This document shows positions 26,241 through 35,136 of a stretch of DNA of 64,000 nt, in pieces. The stretch comes from Anaerolineae bacterium (GTDB lineage Bacteria > Chloroflexota > Anaerolineae > Aggregatilineales > Phototrophicaceae): positions 1 to 64,000 of the forward strand of contig JAJDXR010000092.1 of assembly GCA_022823165.1 (NCBI GenBank). Reading direction: 5' to 3'. The position numbers and the translations under genes were made by a program. The stretch's first letter is position 1, and the number at the start of each line of letters is the position of its first letter. The notes under the pieces are model-generated. The model made no database searches, was not told where the DNA came from, and was given only the letters and a program-made list of their open reading frames with translations.

Positions 26241-27676
26241 CGCCTCGGTCGATACGCCTGAGCAATGACCATCTGAAGGCGCTGTCCACGCTGACTCTGC
26301 TGCTGGTTGATTTGCTGATGCTTCTGGTCGCATTTCTCATGAGCTATGAAGCGCGCGAGATTCTGCCGTTCTTCCCACGCCCCGAAAGCCAACCCCTGTT
26401 AATGAACTACCTGCCGACGATGATACTGCATAGCGCCACTATTATTGTGATGTTCTATTTCTCCCAGCTTTATCACCTGAAGCGCGCCTCAAGCCGTATC
26501 GATCAGTTGCGCAGTCTCGTCGGCGTGGTTACGCTGGGGACGCTGCTGGCAAGCGGCACACAGGAATTCCTGCTGCAAAATACTGCGCTGGAAACCTCCT
26601 ATCCGCGCAGCTTGCTGTTCTACGTGTGGTCATTCAGCCTGATGCTGGTAGTGGTCGGGCGCGAGTGGCATCGCCGTTTCTGGACCTTCATGCGCCGCCG
26701 CGGCGTTGTCCGCGACAGCCTGCTGATCGTCGGCGATGGCGAAATCGCGCTGAAAATTACCGACCTCGTGCGCAACAGCCCCGAGCTCGGCTATGACATT
26801 GTGGGTGTCGTCACGGCGGAGGAGAAGCAAGGAGACATGCTGGGATTCCCGTACATTGGCGTCTATAGCGACATCCCAAGCCTGATAGACGACCGGCAAG
26901 TAGAGCAGGTGATCGTCGCCCTGTCCGATTACCGGCGCGGCGAATTGGTGGAGCTCATCAGCCTCTGCCAGCGGGGAAAAGTCGATATCAAAGTCTATCC
27001 CGATATGTTCTCGTATATGGCCGGCGATCTCAACGTTGACGATCTGGGCGGTACGCCGCTCTTGACGGTGCGCGACATTGCCCTGCGCGGCTGGAAGCTC
27101 AGCCTGAAGCGCGCGCTTGATCTATCCGGCGCCACTATCGGTTTGATGCTGCTCTCGCCTTTTATGCTGATTACGGCCGGACTGATACGCCTTGAATCGC
27201 GCGGTTCCGTATTCTATTGGCAGATGCGGATGGGTTTGGACGGCCGACCCTTTCCCATGATTAAGTTCAGATCAATGCGAGCCAATGCCGAATCCAGCGG
27301 TCAAACCTGGACGGTCGAAAATGACGCCCGGGTAACGCGCCTGGGCCAGCACATGCGCCGCAGCAATTGGGACGAGATTCCGCAGCTGATAAATGTGCTG
27401 CTCGGCCAGATGAGCCTGGTGGGTCCCCGCCCGGAACGGCCGATGTACGTGCAGCAATTCCGCCGGCAGATACCCGATTACATGATGCGACACCGGGAGA
27501 AATCCGGCATGACCGGCTGGGCGCAGATTAACGGCTTGCGCGGCGATACTTCAATCACCCAGCGCACCGAAGCGGATCGTTTTTATGTTGAAAACTGGTC
27601 GCTCTGGCTCGACATCGTCATCATCATCAGGACGATTTGGCAGTCGATCACGCGCTCAAATCCCAACGCATATTAA
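26204..27676 (+). CDS. Polyprenyl-phosphate glycosyl-1-phosphate transferase
   Basis: A 490-residue WbaP/WcaJ-type initiating transferase. It has four to five N-terminal membrane helices (20-140), a CoA-binding-like Rossmann region (about 170-280), one helix near 310-330, and then the catalytic C-terminal domain: FYWQMRMGLDGRPFPMIKFRSM, NWDEIPQLINVLLGQMSLVGPRPERP and GMTGWAQINGLRGDTS. It loads the first sugar phosphate onto undecaprenyl phosphate to start an exopolysaccharide or capsule repeat. AAAGGAGG precedes the ATG. The full polymerisation and export machinery is not in this window. Confidence 0.92.
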   Translation: MARNSQSENYTIAPRSIRLSNDHLKALSTLTLLLVDLLMLLVAFLMSYEAREILPFFPRPESQPLLMNYLPTMILHSATIIVMFYFSQLYHLKRASSRIDQLRSLVGVVTLGTLLASGTQEFLLQNTALETSYPRSLLFYVWSFSLMLVVVGREWHRRFWTFMRRRGVVRDSLLIVGDGEIALKITDLVRNSPELGYDIVGVVTAEEKQGDMLGFPYIGVYSDIPSLIDDRQVEQVIVALSDYRRGELVELISLCQRGKVDIKVYPDMFSYMAGDLNVDDLGGTPLLTVRDIALRGWKLSLKRALDLSGATIGLMLLSPFMLITAGLIRLESRGSVFYWQMRMGLDGRPFPMIKFRSMRANAESSGQTWTVENDARVTRLGQHMRRSNWDEIPQLINVLLGQMSLVGPRPERPMYVQQFRRQIPDYMMRHREKSGMTGWAQINGLRGDTSITQRTEADRFYVENWSLWLDIVIIIRTIWQSITRSNPNAY

Positions 27677-27690
27677 CAGGATACCTGGCC

Positions 27691-28023
27691 ATGGATCTCG
27701 ACGCGCTGACGCGGGCGATGCACGACTTTGTAGAAAGCAAGGGCTGGTACAGCGAAGACTCGCCCAAGCAGCAGACGCAGCGGAATCTGGCAATCTCGCT
27801 GGTCTTGGAAGCGTCCGAAGTTTTGGAGCATTTCCAGTGGAGCGATGAGCCCAGCCGCCCAGCCGAGCTGGCTGACGAATTGGCTGATGTCATGCTCTAC
27901 CTGCTGCAGTTGGCGAGCTGCAGCGGGATTGACCTGGGCCGGGCTGTGTTGACCAAACTGGAGAAGAACCGCGCTCGAGACTGGGGCGGCAATCTGGCCT
28001 CCACCGGCCAATTCTCGGAATAA
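27691..28023 (+). CDS. MazG-like nucleotide pyrophosphohydrolase
   Basis: A 110-residue all-alpha NTP pyrophosphatase of the MazG/dCTPase group. The metal site follows the EXX(E/D)...EXXD pattern: EASEVLEHFQW and ELADELADVMLYLLQLA. Such enzymes hydrolyse non-canonical or surplus (d)NTPs to the monophosphate. It starts 15 bases after the transferase, with AGGATA upstream; the open frame reaches back into that gene, but ATG 27691 fits the family start. Confidence 0.88.
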   Translation: MDLDALTRAMHDFVESKGWYSEDSPKQQTQRNLAISLVLEASEVLEHFQWSDEPSRPAELADELADVMLYLLQLASCSGIDLGRAVLTKLEKNRARDWGGNLASTGQFSE

Positions 28024-28171
28024 CCTGCCCGCCGCTACCCAGGCGCATTATCAACAGCCACTCGCTTCCAGTCTTTTATTCTGCCGCGAAAACACTACAA
28101 TACCTTGCCCTTCGCAAGCAGCCGACGCGGCGAAGGCAGGGCAGTCGACTTTTCGCAAAGGAATTGAAATT

Positions 28172-29614
28172 ATGTCAGAACAGTCAGTCACGGCTCAGAG
28201 CGAAGACTTCTCACGCTGGTATAACGAGATCGTCTACCGTGCGGATCTGGCGGCGCCCAGCCCTGTGCGCGGCTGCGTGATTATCAAGCCCTACGGCTAT
28301 GAAATCTGGGAAGGCATCAAAGCCGGCTTGGACCGGCGTTTTAAGGCGACCGGTCATCAGAATGCCTACTTCCCGCTCTTTATCCCCGAAAGTTATATCC
28401 GCCGCGAGGCGCAGCATGTCGAGGGTTTCAGTCCTGAACTGGCTGTCGTGACTCACGCCGGCGGCAAAGCGCTGGAAGAGCCGCTGGTTGTGCGCCCGAC
28501 GTCGGAAACGGTAATCGGCGAAGCCTTTAGCGATTGGATCCAGTCTTATCGCGATTTGCCGCTGCTGATCAACCAGTGGGCGAATGTCGTGCGCTGGGAG
28601 TTGCGCACGCGCCCCTTTTTGCGTACGGCCGAATTCCTCTGGCAGGAAGGGCATACTGCCCATGCCACGTACGACGAGGCCGAGCGCGAGACCCTGCAAA
28701 TGCTCGATATCTATGCCGATTTCGCTATCAACGACGCCGCTATTCCAGTCATCAAGGGCGAAAAGAGTCGTATGGAGCGCTTTGCCGGCGCGTTGCGCAC
28801 TTACACAATCGAAGCCATGATGCGCGACAGACGAGCGCTGCAATCCGGCACGAGCCACAACCTGGGGCAGAATTTCGCCAAAGCCTTCGACATCCGCTAT
28901 CTCGCGGAGAGCAACAATCAAGAATATTGCTGGACCACGTCCTGGGGCTTGAGCACCAGAATGGTCGGCGCCGTCGTCATGACCCACGGCGATGACAAAG
29001 GCTTGCGCCTGCCGCCGAAATTGGCGCCCTATCAAGTCGTGATCGTTCCAATCTTCAAAGATGATTCGCAGCGCGGCGCGGTCATGCAGACGGTGGAGCG
29101 CCTGCGATTGGCGCTGGATCAGGCCGGCATTCGGGTGCATGTCGATAAGCGAGAAGGGCAGTCTGCCGGCTTCAAGTTCAATGATTGGGAGATGCGCGGC
29201 GTACCAGTGAGGATGGAAATCGGACCCAGAGATGTCGAAAAGAATAATGCCGTGCTCGCGCGGCGCGATGTCCCGGGTCGCAAAGGCAAGCAATTTGTTT
29301 CACAAGATGGCATCGTCGAGGTCCTGCAGTCGCTGCTGGCTGACATCCAAAGCAGCCTGCTTGAAGACGCGCGCTTATTCCGCGATGCTCATATCGCCGC
29401 TGCGGCAACCTACGATGAGTTGCGATCGGTCGTGGGCGAGGGCGATTGGGCGCGGGTCTTCTGGGACGGCACGGACGCTGATGAAGAGGCCGTCAAGGAT
29501 GATACCGGCGCGACCATTCGCTGCTTTCCCTTCGACCAGCCCGATGAGCCGGGCAAATGCGTCATATCCGGGCGCGCCACTGCGCGCGTAGCCCTGTTCG
29601 CCAAAGCCTATTGA
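28172..29614 (+). CDS. proS: Prolyl-tRNA synthetase, archaeal/eukaryotic type
   Basis: A 480-residue class II synthetase charging tRNA-Pro. Motif 2 lies around NVVRWELRTRPFLRTAEFLWQEGHTAH and motif 3 around GVRLPP-like GLRLPPKLAPYQVVI. There is no editing insertion between motifs 2 and 3, which the standard 570-residue bacterial enzyme has. The C-terminus carries the extra domain ending in a conserved Tyr (AKAY), as in archaeal-type enzymes. A TACAAT (28096-28101) and a following CCTTCGC/GCGAAGG hairpin lie upstream; no T-box sequence is present. The free-standing editing relative YbaK is encoded at 61 kb in this window. Confidence 0.95.
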   Translation: MSEQSVTAQSEDFSRWYNEIVYRADLAAPSPVRGCVIIKPYGYEIWEGIKAGLDRRFKATGHQNAYFPLFIPESYIRREAQHVEGFSPELAVVTHAGGKALEEPLVVRPTSETVIGEAFSDWIQSYRDLPLLINQWANVVRWELRTRPFLRTAEFLWQEGHTAHATYDEAERETLQMLDIYADFAINDAAIPVIKGEKSRMERFAGALRTYTIEAMMRDRRALQSGTSHNLGQNFAKAFDIRYLAESNNQEYCWTTSWGLSTRMVGAVVMTHGDDKGLRLPPKLAPYQVVIVPIFKDDSQRGAVMQTVERLRLALDQAGIRVHVDKREGQSAGFKFNDWEMRGVPVRMEIGPRDVEKNNAVLARRDVPGRKGKQFVSQDGIVEVLQSLLADIQSSLLEDARLFRDAHIAAAATYDELRSVVGEGDWARVFWDGTDADEEAVKDDTGATIRCFPFDQPDEPGKCVISGRATARVALFAKAY

Positions 29615-29646
29615 AGCCATTGCGTGTATATGGAGATGCAACTCCC

Positions 29647-29687
29647 GGCCTATCGGCAATGCGTCCGCTGCTTGGCATAGGCCGATA
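29647..29687. repeat. Overlapping inverted repeats after proS
   Basis: GGCCTAT pairs with ATAGGCC and, alternatively, TATCGGC pairs with GCCGATA, around a common 20-base loop. They begin 33 bases after the proS stop. No U-run follows, so this may be a processing or weak termination site. The gene-free stretch of 435 bases from 29615 to 30049 otherwise holds the promoter, operator and stem-loop listed next. Confidence 0.4.
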
Positions 29688-29746
29688 AGTTCGAATCAGA
29701 CGCAGGTGAAGTCAATGGCAATGATTTAATCCTGGGAAATCCCTCT

Positions 29747-29766
29747 ATTGTGAAAATTGACACAAT
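29747..29766. promoter_or_regulatory. Operator-like inverted repeat over the NYN promoter
   Basis: ATTGTG, eight bases, CACAAT: a perfect 6-8-6 palindrome that covers the -35 hexamer of the following promoter. A second inverted pair, TTGTGA (29749) and TCACAA (29766-29771), overlaps it. A repressor bound here would block RNA polymerase. Confidence 0.55.
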
Positions 29767-29785
29767 CACAAATATGCTGTAGAAT
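29757..29785 (+). promoter_or_regulatory. Promoter of the NYN-domain gene
   Basis: TTGACA, a 17-base spacer, TAGAAT: among the best promoters in the window. It would give the NYN gene a leader of about 255 bases. Confidence 0.75.
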
Positions 29786-29831
29786 GACCAAGTGCCTGGA
29801 TATTTATGTTCTAATGAGTGAAAGACAGATT

Positions 29832-29864
29832 ATCACAAGCCGGGCGGGGATTGAGACTTGTGAT
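29832..29864 (+). repeat. Stem-loop in the NYN gene leader
   Basis: A perfect 8-bp stem, ATCACAAG and CTTGTGAT, around a 17-base purine-rich loop. The arm sequence repeats the TCACAA/TTGTGA words of the operator upstream, so it could be a second DNA site or an RNA structure. Confidence 0.5.
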
Positions 29865-30049
29865 TCTCGCGCAGTACCGGGAACATCCGCAACCGGGCGC
29901 AATTGTACTTACATAATTCTTGCCAGCTGTTATGACTTAACGCTGAAGCATATATCGTAAACTTGTTGCCCATGAGAATACATGGAACTATAAGTTATTC
30001 GCCGCCTGGAAAGCGTACCGGCCGGCGTCGTAACTTCTTGGACTAAATT

Positions 30050-32200
30050 ATGGCTGCCTACTTGATCGTAGATGTCGACGATCTGCTGAAATTCACCGCC
30101 GAAAATGGAATAGACTTGCAGGAGCTGGCTGTTGCTCTGCGCGGCAATGCCGCCTTGGTGGCTGGCTTGTATGACACGTCCAACCTGAAGGCGATCGCCA
30201 TTGCCGATTGGCGCAGCAAGCTGGACGGTGAATGGCAAGTCGAGCCGGAAGCGATGTTCCGCAGCGTCGGCTATGAGATATTTGATGCTGACGACCGCTC
30301 CTGTTTGCCGGACTGCCTGCTTGAGGGTCCCTTCCGTTACGATCCGGCCCCGATCAGCGAATTGGTCCTGGCGACGACCAGCCTGGACTTGCTGCCGCTG
30401 ATCTCCAAAGTGAATCTGACGCGCAACTCGCGCATTCGCGTCTGGGGCGCCGATGAAAATATGTTGGCCGGCAGCGAGTATGAAGAACTGGTCATCTATC
30501 AATTGCTCGACGGACTGTACGGCATTCGGACCAAAAATGTCTGGGTCTACATCGACTTCGAGAATATTTCCATCAGCCTGAACGAACAGGGTTTCGTGGT
30601 CAACCTTGACCACTTGATCGAGCGCCTGGTCTCACAAGCTAAAGCGCATGGCAAGCTGGTCAAGATGGCGGCCTACGCGCCCTGGGGGCAGCGTGGCGCC
30701 TTGCCGCCGCTGGTGGATTCGTCCGGGCGGGAAGTGGCCGGGGACGCGCCGGCGCGCTTGATGATGGCTAATATTGACCCGGTCTTTCATTTGCCCGGCA
30801 AGCAAAGCGCGGACATTCGCATCGCCCGCGATGTGCTCACCGATGCCGGCCATCCCGAAGCCGGCGATGTCATCATTCTGGCCACTGGCGATCGTGATTT
30901 CAACGATGTTATAAATCCCCTGTTGCAGCGTAATAAAACGGTCATCGTCTGGGGTGTGCGCGGCAGTACCGGGCGATTGCTGCAAAGCCACCCCTCTTTG
31001 CAACTCGAGTATATTGACGACTTCACGGACATGCAGACGCATCAGTCCTTGAGCGCGGTGGAGACCGAGCGCGATATTGAGAGTTTTATCCCATCGCAGT
31101 GGTCCAGCGTTATCATTCAGTTCCACCGGCTGTCCGCCCCGTCGGAAAATGAGCAGACGACGGTGGATGAATTAATCGCCCAGCTAATTGACGCCCGCGA
31201 TGTGGTGTCGCCTGAACGCGGCGACGACCTCGTATCTCAGGCGATTTCGTTGGGTATTCTGCAACAGCAGAGCGCCGCCGGCAGCATAAGGCTCAACTTG
31301 CAGCACCCCATAGTCGAAAAGACGCTGCTGATTGTCAACCGCATGGTGCGCCGCGTCGCCAATACCTTGAGCTCGCGTAATTGGGAATACGTCAATTACG
31401 GCTTTCTCTTGAAGGGCTTGGCAATGGAGCGCGACCTTGATCGCCCCGGCATGAACGAGAACGACCAATGGCGCTCGCATTGGATTGACTGTCTGGTGCG
31501 GGAACGTGTTTTGCAGCGGGATCTGGTGCCGCATCGCCACAATCCAGATGATCTGGTGCCGGTGATTCGCATTCCCGCAGCCGCTGAACACCCGATAGCG
31601 CGCCAGACTGAGCAGGAATATGGCGATATCGAAGCCGCTGCCGAGAATTGGAAGGCTGTGCCGCCGCACCGGCTTGCCGAGACCGATGCCGAGGTTGCGC
31701 GCATGGTCACGCGCATCGTGGTTAGTGTGCAGCAATTCACCAGCTTCCGCAATTTCGCCTGGTGTCCGCTGGGCAGCTTGCACCGGCGGCTGCGGGAATT
31801 CGACAGCGGCGTGGTCTTCCAGCAAGCCGTCGAATACTTGCTGATCAACAATATGGTCACTGTGAATGAATATCCCAACCCACGCAGCGATTACAACACC
31901 AAGGGAATCGAGCTGGATGAGAACAATCCCTTCGTTGCGGTGGTGCTGGCCGAGCGCGACGAATTCGTGCAGGCCTTGCTGCAGATGTACCGAAACAATA
32001 CCACCATCACGCGTGCCAGTATTGAGCGGAATCTGCCGGGGAGCTGGGATGTCCCGCTGTGGGTTTCGATCATGCGCGTTGAAAATGTGTTGAATCCACT
32101 GCCCGGCCGAACCGATCAATACAGCCTGTTTCGCACCCATCATTCCGTCAAGCTGGTCGCCAACGACGATGTGGACGAAGTCGCCGCCACCGCCAATTAG
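30050..32200 (+). CDS. NYN-domain putative ribonuclease with a second, degenerate NYN domain
   Basis: A 716-residue soluble protein. Residues 165-325 form a NYN/PIN-like nuclease domain: VWVYIDFENIS (Asp169, Asn172), KQSADIRIARD (Asp255, Asp261) and ILATGDRDFNDVI (Asp281, Asp283), then IVWGVRGSTGRLL. The N-terminal 1-140 looks like a decayed copy: YLIVDVDDL, then ELVLATTSLDLLPLI in place of ATGDRDF, then IRVWGADE. It keeps the fold pattern but loses most acidic residues. Residues 340-716 are alpha/beta and contain repeated helix-turn-helix-like segments; I recognise no named domain there. The neighbours proS, rpsO and pnp suggest an RNA role. Nuclease activity is inferred from family only. 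Confidence 0.8.
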   Translation: MAAYLIVDVDDLLKFTAENGIDLQELAVALRGNAALVAGLYDTSNLKAIAIADWRSKLDGEWQVEPEAMFRSVGYEIFDADDRSCLPDCLLEGPFRYDPAPISELVLATTSLDLLPLISKVNLTRNSRIRVWGADENMLAGSEYEELVIYQLLDGLYGIRTKNVWVYIDFENISISLNEQGFVVNLDHLIERLVSQAKAHGKLVKMAAYAPWGQRGALPPLVDSSGREVAGDAPARLMMANIDPVFHLPGKQSADIRIARDVLTDAGHPEAGDVIILATGDRDFNDVINPLLQRNKTVIVWGVRGSTGRLLQSHPSLQLEYIDDFTDMQTHQSLSAVETERDIESFIPSQWSSVIIQFHRLSAPSENEQTTVDELIAQLIDARDVVSPERGDDLVSQAISLGILQQQSAAGSIRLNLQHPIVEKTLLIVNRMVRRVANTLSSRNWEYVNYGFLLKGLAMERDLDRPGMNENDQWRSHWIDCLVRERVLQRDLVPHRHNPDDLVPVIRIPAAAEHPIARQTEQEYGDIEAAAENWKAVPPHRLAETDAEVARMVTRIVVSVQQFTSFRNFAWCPLGSLHRRLREFDSGVVFQQAVEYLLINNMVTVNEYPNPRSDYNTKGIELDENNPFVAVVLAERDEFVQALLQMYRNNTTITRASIERNLPGSWDVPLWVSIMRVENVLNPLPGRTDQYSLFRTHHSVKLVANDDVDEVAATAN

Positions 32201-32207
32201 CTCGCCA

Positions 32208-32236
32208 TTGTCCGCTGGTCGCTTCGCTGATACAAT
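32208..32236 (+). promoter_or_regulatory. rpsO promoter
   Basis: TTGTCC, a 17-base spacer, TACAAT with a TG one base upstream (extended -10). It lies just after the NYN stop codon. Confidence 0.65.
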
Positions 32237-32254
32237 CAGCCCGTTGTTTTGACC

Positions 32255-32278
32255 GACAGGCGCCCGATCCTGCCTGTC
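32255..32278 (+). promoter_or_regulatory. Leader hairpin upstream of rpsO
   Basis: GACAGGC and GCCTGTC form a perfect 7-bp stem with a 10-base loop, ending about 10 bases before the rpsO ribosome site. S15 represses its own translation through leader structures in several bacteria, so this is a candidate autoregulatory element. No U-run follows it. Confidence 0.5.
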
Positions 32279-32304
32279 TGGTGGCTAAGGAAAGGACGGA
32301 ATTC

Positions 32305-32574
32305 ATGCCATTGGATAAAGCAACGAAAAACCAGATCATCAATGACTTTGCTCGCGAAGACGGCGACACGGGCTCACCCGAAGTGCAAATCGCGCTGCTC
32401 ACTGCGCGAATCACCCAATTGACCGACCATCTCAAAATTCACAACCACGACGAGCACTCTCGCCGCGGGCTGCTTAAGCTGGTGGGCCAACGCCGCCGTC
32501 ACTTGAGATATATTTCGCGCAAGAAACCGGAAGTCTATCGTGAATTGCTGCAACGCCTTGGCTTGCGCCGCTAA
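32305..32574 (+). CDS. rpsO: 30S ribosomal protein S15
   Basis: 89 residues, the family length. TGSPEVQIALLTARITQLTDHLKIH and HSRRGLLKLVGQRRRHLRYI are the classic 16S-binding helices, and the end RLGLR is typical. A GTG eight codons earlier is in frame, but ATG 32305 has GGAAAGGA upstream and gives the standard MPLDK start. It is followed at 194 bases by pnp, the order found in many bacteria. Confidence 0.97.
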   Translation: MPLDKATKNQIINDFAREDGDTGSPEVQIALLTARITQLTDHLKIHNHDEHSRRGLLKLVGQRRRHLRYISRKKPEVYRELLQRLGLRR

Positions 32575-32768
32575 TCGTGGAAGCCCGGCCAAGACCAGGC
32601 AATCCAGTCAATGCTGACTGCCGCGAGGGCAATTCCGGCTCAGCGCGGAATACCGCTTGGATTCAATCTACCGAAGAAGCATGATGCCTTAGCCGTGGGC
32701 AGCGCGCTCAGTCTGCTGAGTTCGCCTGTCACGCGGCGGTGGCGCCTTTCAACTAGACGGAGAACTAT

Positions 32769-35021
32769 ATGACACAGGACATTCGTGAATATCGCTGCAT
32801 GGTAGGGGGGAAAGAGGTCGTTATTGAGACCGGCCGCCTCGCCCAGCAAGCCGGCGGCGCTGTGACCGTCCGCATGGGTGATTCCATGCTCTTCTGCTCG
32901 GCAACCATGGGCTCGCCCAGAGCGCATTTGGACTTCTTCCCGCTGAGCGTCGACTACGAAGAAAAGATGTACGCCGGCGGCCGGGTGCCGGGCGGTTTTT
33001 TCCGCCGCGAGGGCCGGCCGTCGGAGGGCGCGATTCTGACGTCGCGCGTGATTGACCGAACCCTGCGCCCGCTCTTTCCCAAGAACATGCGCAACGATGT
33101 GCAAGTAATCCTGATTTCGCTGTCGCATGACAAGGAACATCACGTTGACATGATGGGCATCATCGCCGCCAGCACGGCGCTGATGATCTCCGACATCCCT
33201 TGGGGCGGCCCCGTCGCCGGCGCGCGCGTCGGCTTGGTGGACGGCCAGCTCAAAGTGAACCCGACCTACACGGAAATGGAGGCGAGCAAACTTGACTTGC
33301 GCGTTTCCGGCACGGCCGACGCCATCAACATGGTCGAATGCAATGCCGACCAAGTAGGCGAAGATATAATGCTCGAGGCGCTGTTCATGGCGCACGCCGC
33401 CATACAGGATATCGTCGAGCTCCAGTTGCGCATCCGCGCGGAAATTGGCAAGGACAAGCTGGAACCGGCGGTTGACGAAGTCGCTGAGTCGCTGCAGGCG
33501 GATGTGCGCGAGCGGGTAGAAGCGCCGATACGCGATATCATGACCTCCACAAAAGACCGCAGTGCCCGCCGCGAGCCGCTGCAGCGGATTAAAGAGTCCC
33601 TGCTGGACGAGTACGCGCGGAAGAACGAGGCCATCGCGGAGGCCGAGGAGCCAATCAACATCAAGCACGTCACCCGCGCCTACGATCAAGTGATGAAAGA
33701 TATCGTGCGCGGACGCATAGTTAATGAAGGCATTCGTCCCGATGGCCGTGATTTCGCCACGATTCGCCCCCTGGCCGCCGAAGTCGGCTATGTCCCGCGC
33801 GTTCACGGCTCCGGCCTGTTCATGCGCGGCGAGACGCAAGTGCTGACGATTGCGACCCTAGGCACCCCGCGCGACGCCCAATTCATGGACGGTCTCAGCC
33901 CGGAAGGCGACAAGCGCTACATTCATCATTACAACTTCCCGCCCTATAGCACAGGCGAGAGCTATCCCTTGCGCGGTCCCAAGCGGCGTGAAATCGGCCA
34001 CGGCGCCTTGGCCGAAAAGGCGCTGCTGGCGATGATGCCGTCTGAAGAAGAATTTCCTTACGTCCTGCGGCTGGTCAGCGAAGTGATGAGCTCTAACGGC
34101 AGCACTTCCATGGCCAGCGTCTGCGGCAGCACCCTCGCGCTGCTCGACGCCGGCGTCCCGATCAAGAATCCGGTCGGCGGCATTGCCATGGGGCTGATCA
34201 AAGAGGGTGACAATATCGCCGTCTTGACCGACATTCAAGGCATGGAAGATCACATCGGCGATATGGACTTCAAAGTAGCCGGCACGGTTGAGGGCATCAC
34301 CGCCCTGCAGATGGACATCAAGATTGCCGGCGTAACGCGCGCCATCATGCAGCAAGCCCTGGCGCAGGCCAAAGACGCTCGCTTGCAGATTTTGGACGTG
34401 ATGCAGGCGGCTATGCCGGCGCCGCGCGCTACGCTCAGCGATTTCGCGCCGCGTATGGAATCCTTCAGAATCGCCGTCGACAAGATCGGCGCGGTCATCG
34501 GCCCCGGCGGCAAAAATGTGCGCGGACTGCAAGAAGATCACGGCGTCAAGGTCGATATTCAAGACGACGGCTTGATCTTCGTCGCTGGCGAATCAGGCGC
34601 TGAAGTCGACAAGGTGATCGAGAAGATCCGCAATATGGTGGAAGATCCCGAACTCGGCCAAATCTATACCGGCAAGGTCACGCGTGTGGAGAACTACGGC
34701 GCCTTCGTCGAATTCCTGCCGGGCACCGAGGGCATGGTGCACGTCTCGCAGTTGGCGGACTATCACGTCAAGAGCGTTGAAGACGAAGTCAGCGTCGGCG
34801 ACGAGATCATGGTCATGGTCATCAATGTGGATAACACCGGTCGCGTCCGCTTGAGCCGGCAGGCGGTCCTGGAAGGCTGGGACGTCGAAGAAGCCAAACG
34901 CCGCGACGCCGCTGGCAGCCGCCGTGGCGGCGGAGGAGATCGCCGCGGACCGCGTCGCGACGGCAACCGCCGAGGCGGAGACCGCCGTGGCGGCTCAAGC
35001 GGACGCGACCGCCGCGGCTAA
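32769..35021 (+). CDS. pnp: Polyribonucleotide nucleotidyltransferase (PNPase)
   Basis: A 750-residue phosphorolytic 3'-5' exoribonuclease that acts in mRNA decay as a ring-shaped trimer. There are two RNase PH-like domains, the second with EVMSSNGSTSMASVCGS and the catalytic DMDFKVAGT...LQMDIKI aspartates, then KH (IGAVIGPGGKNVRGLQ) and S1 (YTGKVTRVENYGAFVEFLPG) domains. The C-terminus is a 40-residue Arg/Gly-rich tail of RRGG-like repeats, probably a flexible RNA-binding extension. A GGAG ribosome site precedes the ATG. It forms an RNA-metabolism group with rpsO and the NYN gene upstream. Confidence 0.97.
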   Translation: MTQDIREYRCMVGGKEVVIETGRLAQQAGGAVTVRMGDSMLFCSATMGSPRAHLDFFPLSVDYEEKMYAGGRVPGGFFRREGRPSEGAILTSRVIDRTLRPLFPKNMRNDVQVILISLSHDKEHHVDMMGIIAASTALMISDIPWGGPVAGARVGLVDGQLKVNPTYTEMEASKLDLRVSGTADAINMVECNADQVGEDIMLEALFMAHAAIQDIVELQLRIRAEIGKDKLEPAVDEVAESLQADVRERVEAPIRDIMTSTKDRSARREPLQRIKESLLDEYARKNEAIAEAEEPINIKHVTRAYDQVMKDIVRGRIVNEGIRPDGRDFATIRPLAAEVGYVPRVHGSGLFMRGETQVLTIATLGTPRDAQFMDGLSPEGDKRYIHHYNFPPYSTGESYPLRGPKRREIGHGALAEKALLAMMPSEEEFPYVLRLVSEVMSSNGSTSMASVCGSTLALLDAGVPIKNPVGGIAMGLIKEGDNIAVLTDIQGMEDHIGDMDFKVAGTVEGITALQMDIKIAGVTRAIMQQALAQAKDARLQILDVMQAAMPAPRATLSDFAPRMESFRIAVDKIGAVIGPGGKNVRGLQEDHGVKVDIQDDGLIFVAGESGAEVDKVIEKIRNMVEDPELGQIYTGKVTRVENYGAFVEFLPGTEGMVHVSQLADYHVKSVEDEVSVGDEIMVMVINVDNTGRVRLSRQAVLEGWDVEEAKRRDAAGSRRGGGGDRRGPRRDGNRRGGDRRGGSSGRDRRG

Positions 35022-35049
35022 GCTGGGCGCTGCAAGATTGCTTAAACGC

Positions 35050-35082
35050 AACGCGTCGTTTTTCATCAGCGGCGCGTTTTTT
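35050..35082 (+). terminator. Terminator of rpsO-pnp
   Basis: An 8-bp stem (AACGCGTC with GGCGCGTT, one G-T pair), then six T. It begins 28 bases after the pnp stop. Confidence 0.75.
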
Positions 35083-35136
35083 GATTGCGGCGCGGGTGAT
35101 CCAGGTGGGCGAAGCTGGTGGGGAGGAGCATAAAGC

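Noticed and set aside
28024..28171. T-box riboswitch before proS
   Set aside because: No T-box sequence (GGGTGGNACCGCG-like) and no terminator/antiterminator pair; only a simple hairpin is present.
29681..29700. GTTCGAATC resembling a tRNA T-loop after proS
   Set aside because: No T-stem pairing, acceptor stem, D-arm or anticodon arm can be built around it.
29784..29960. Short open frame in the NYN gene leader
   Set aside because: It begins inside the -10 element, has no ribosome site and its composition is not protein-like.
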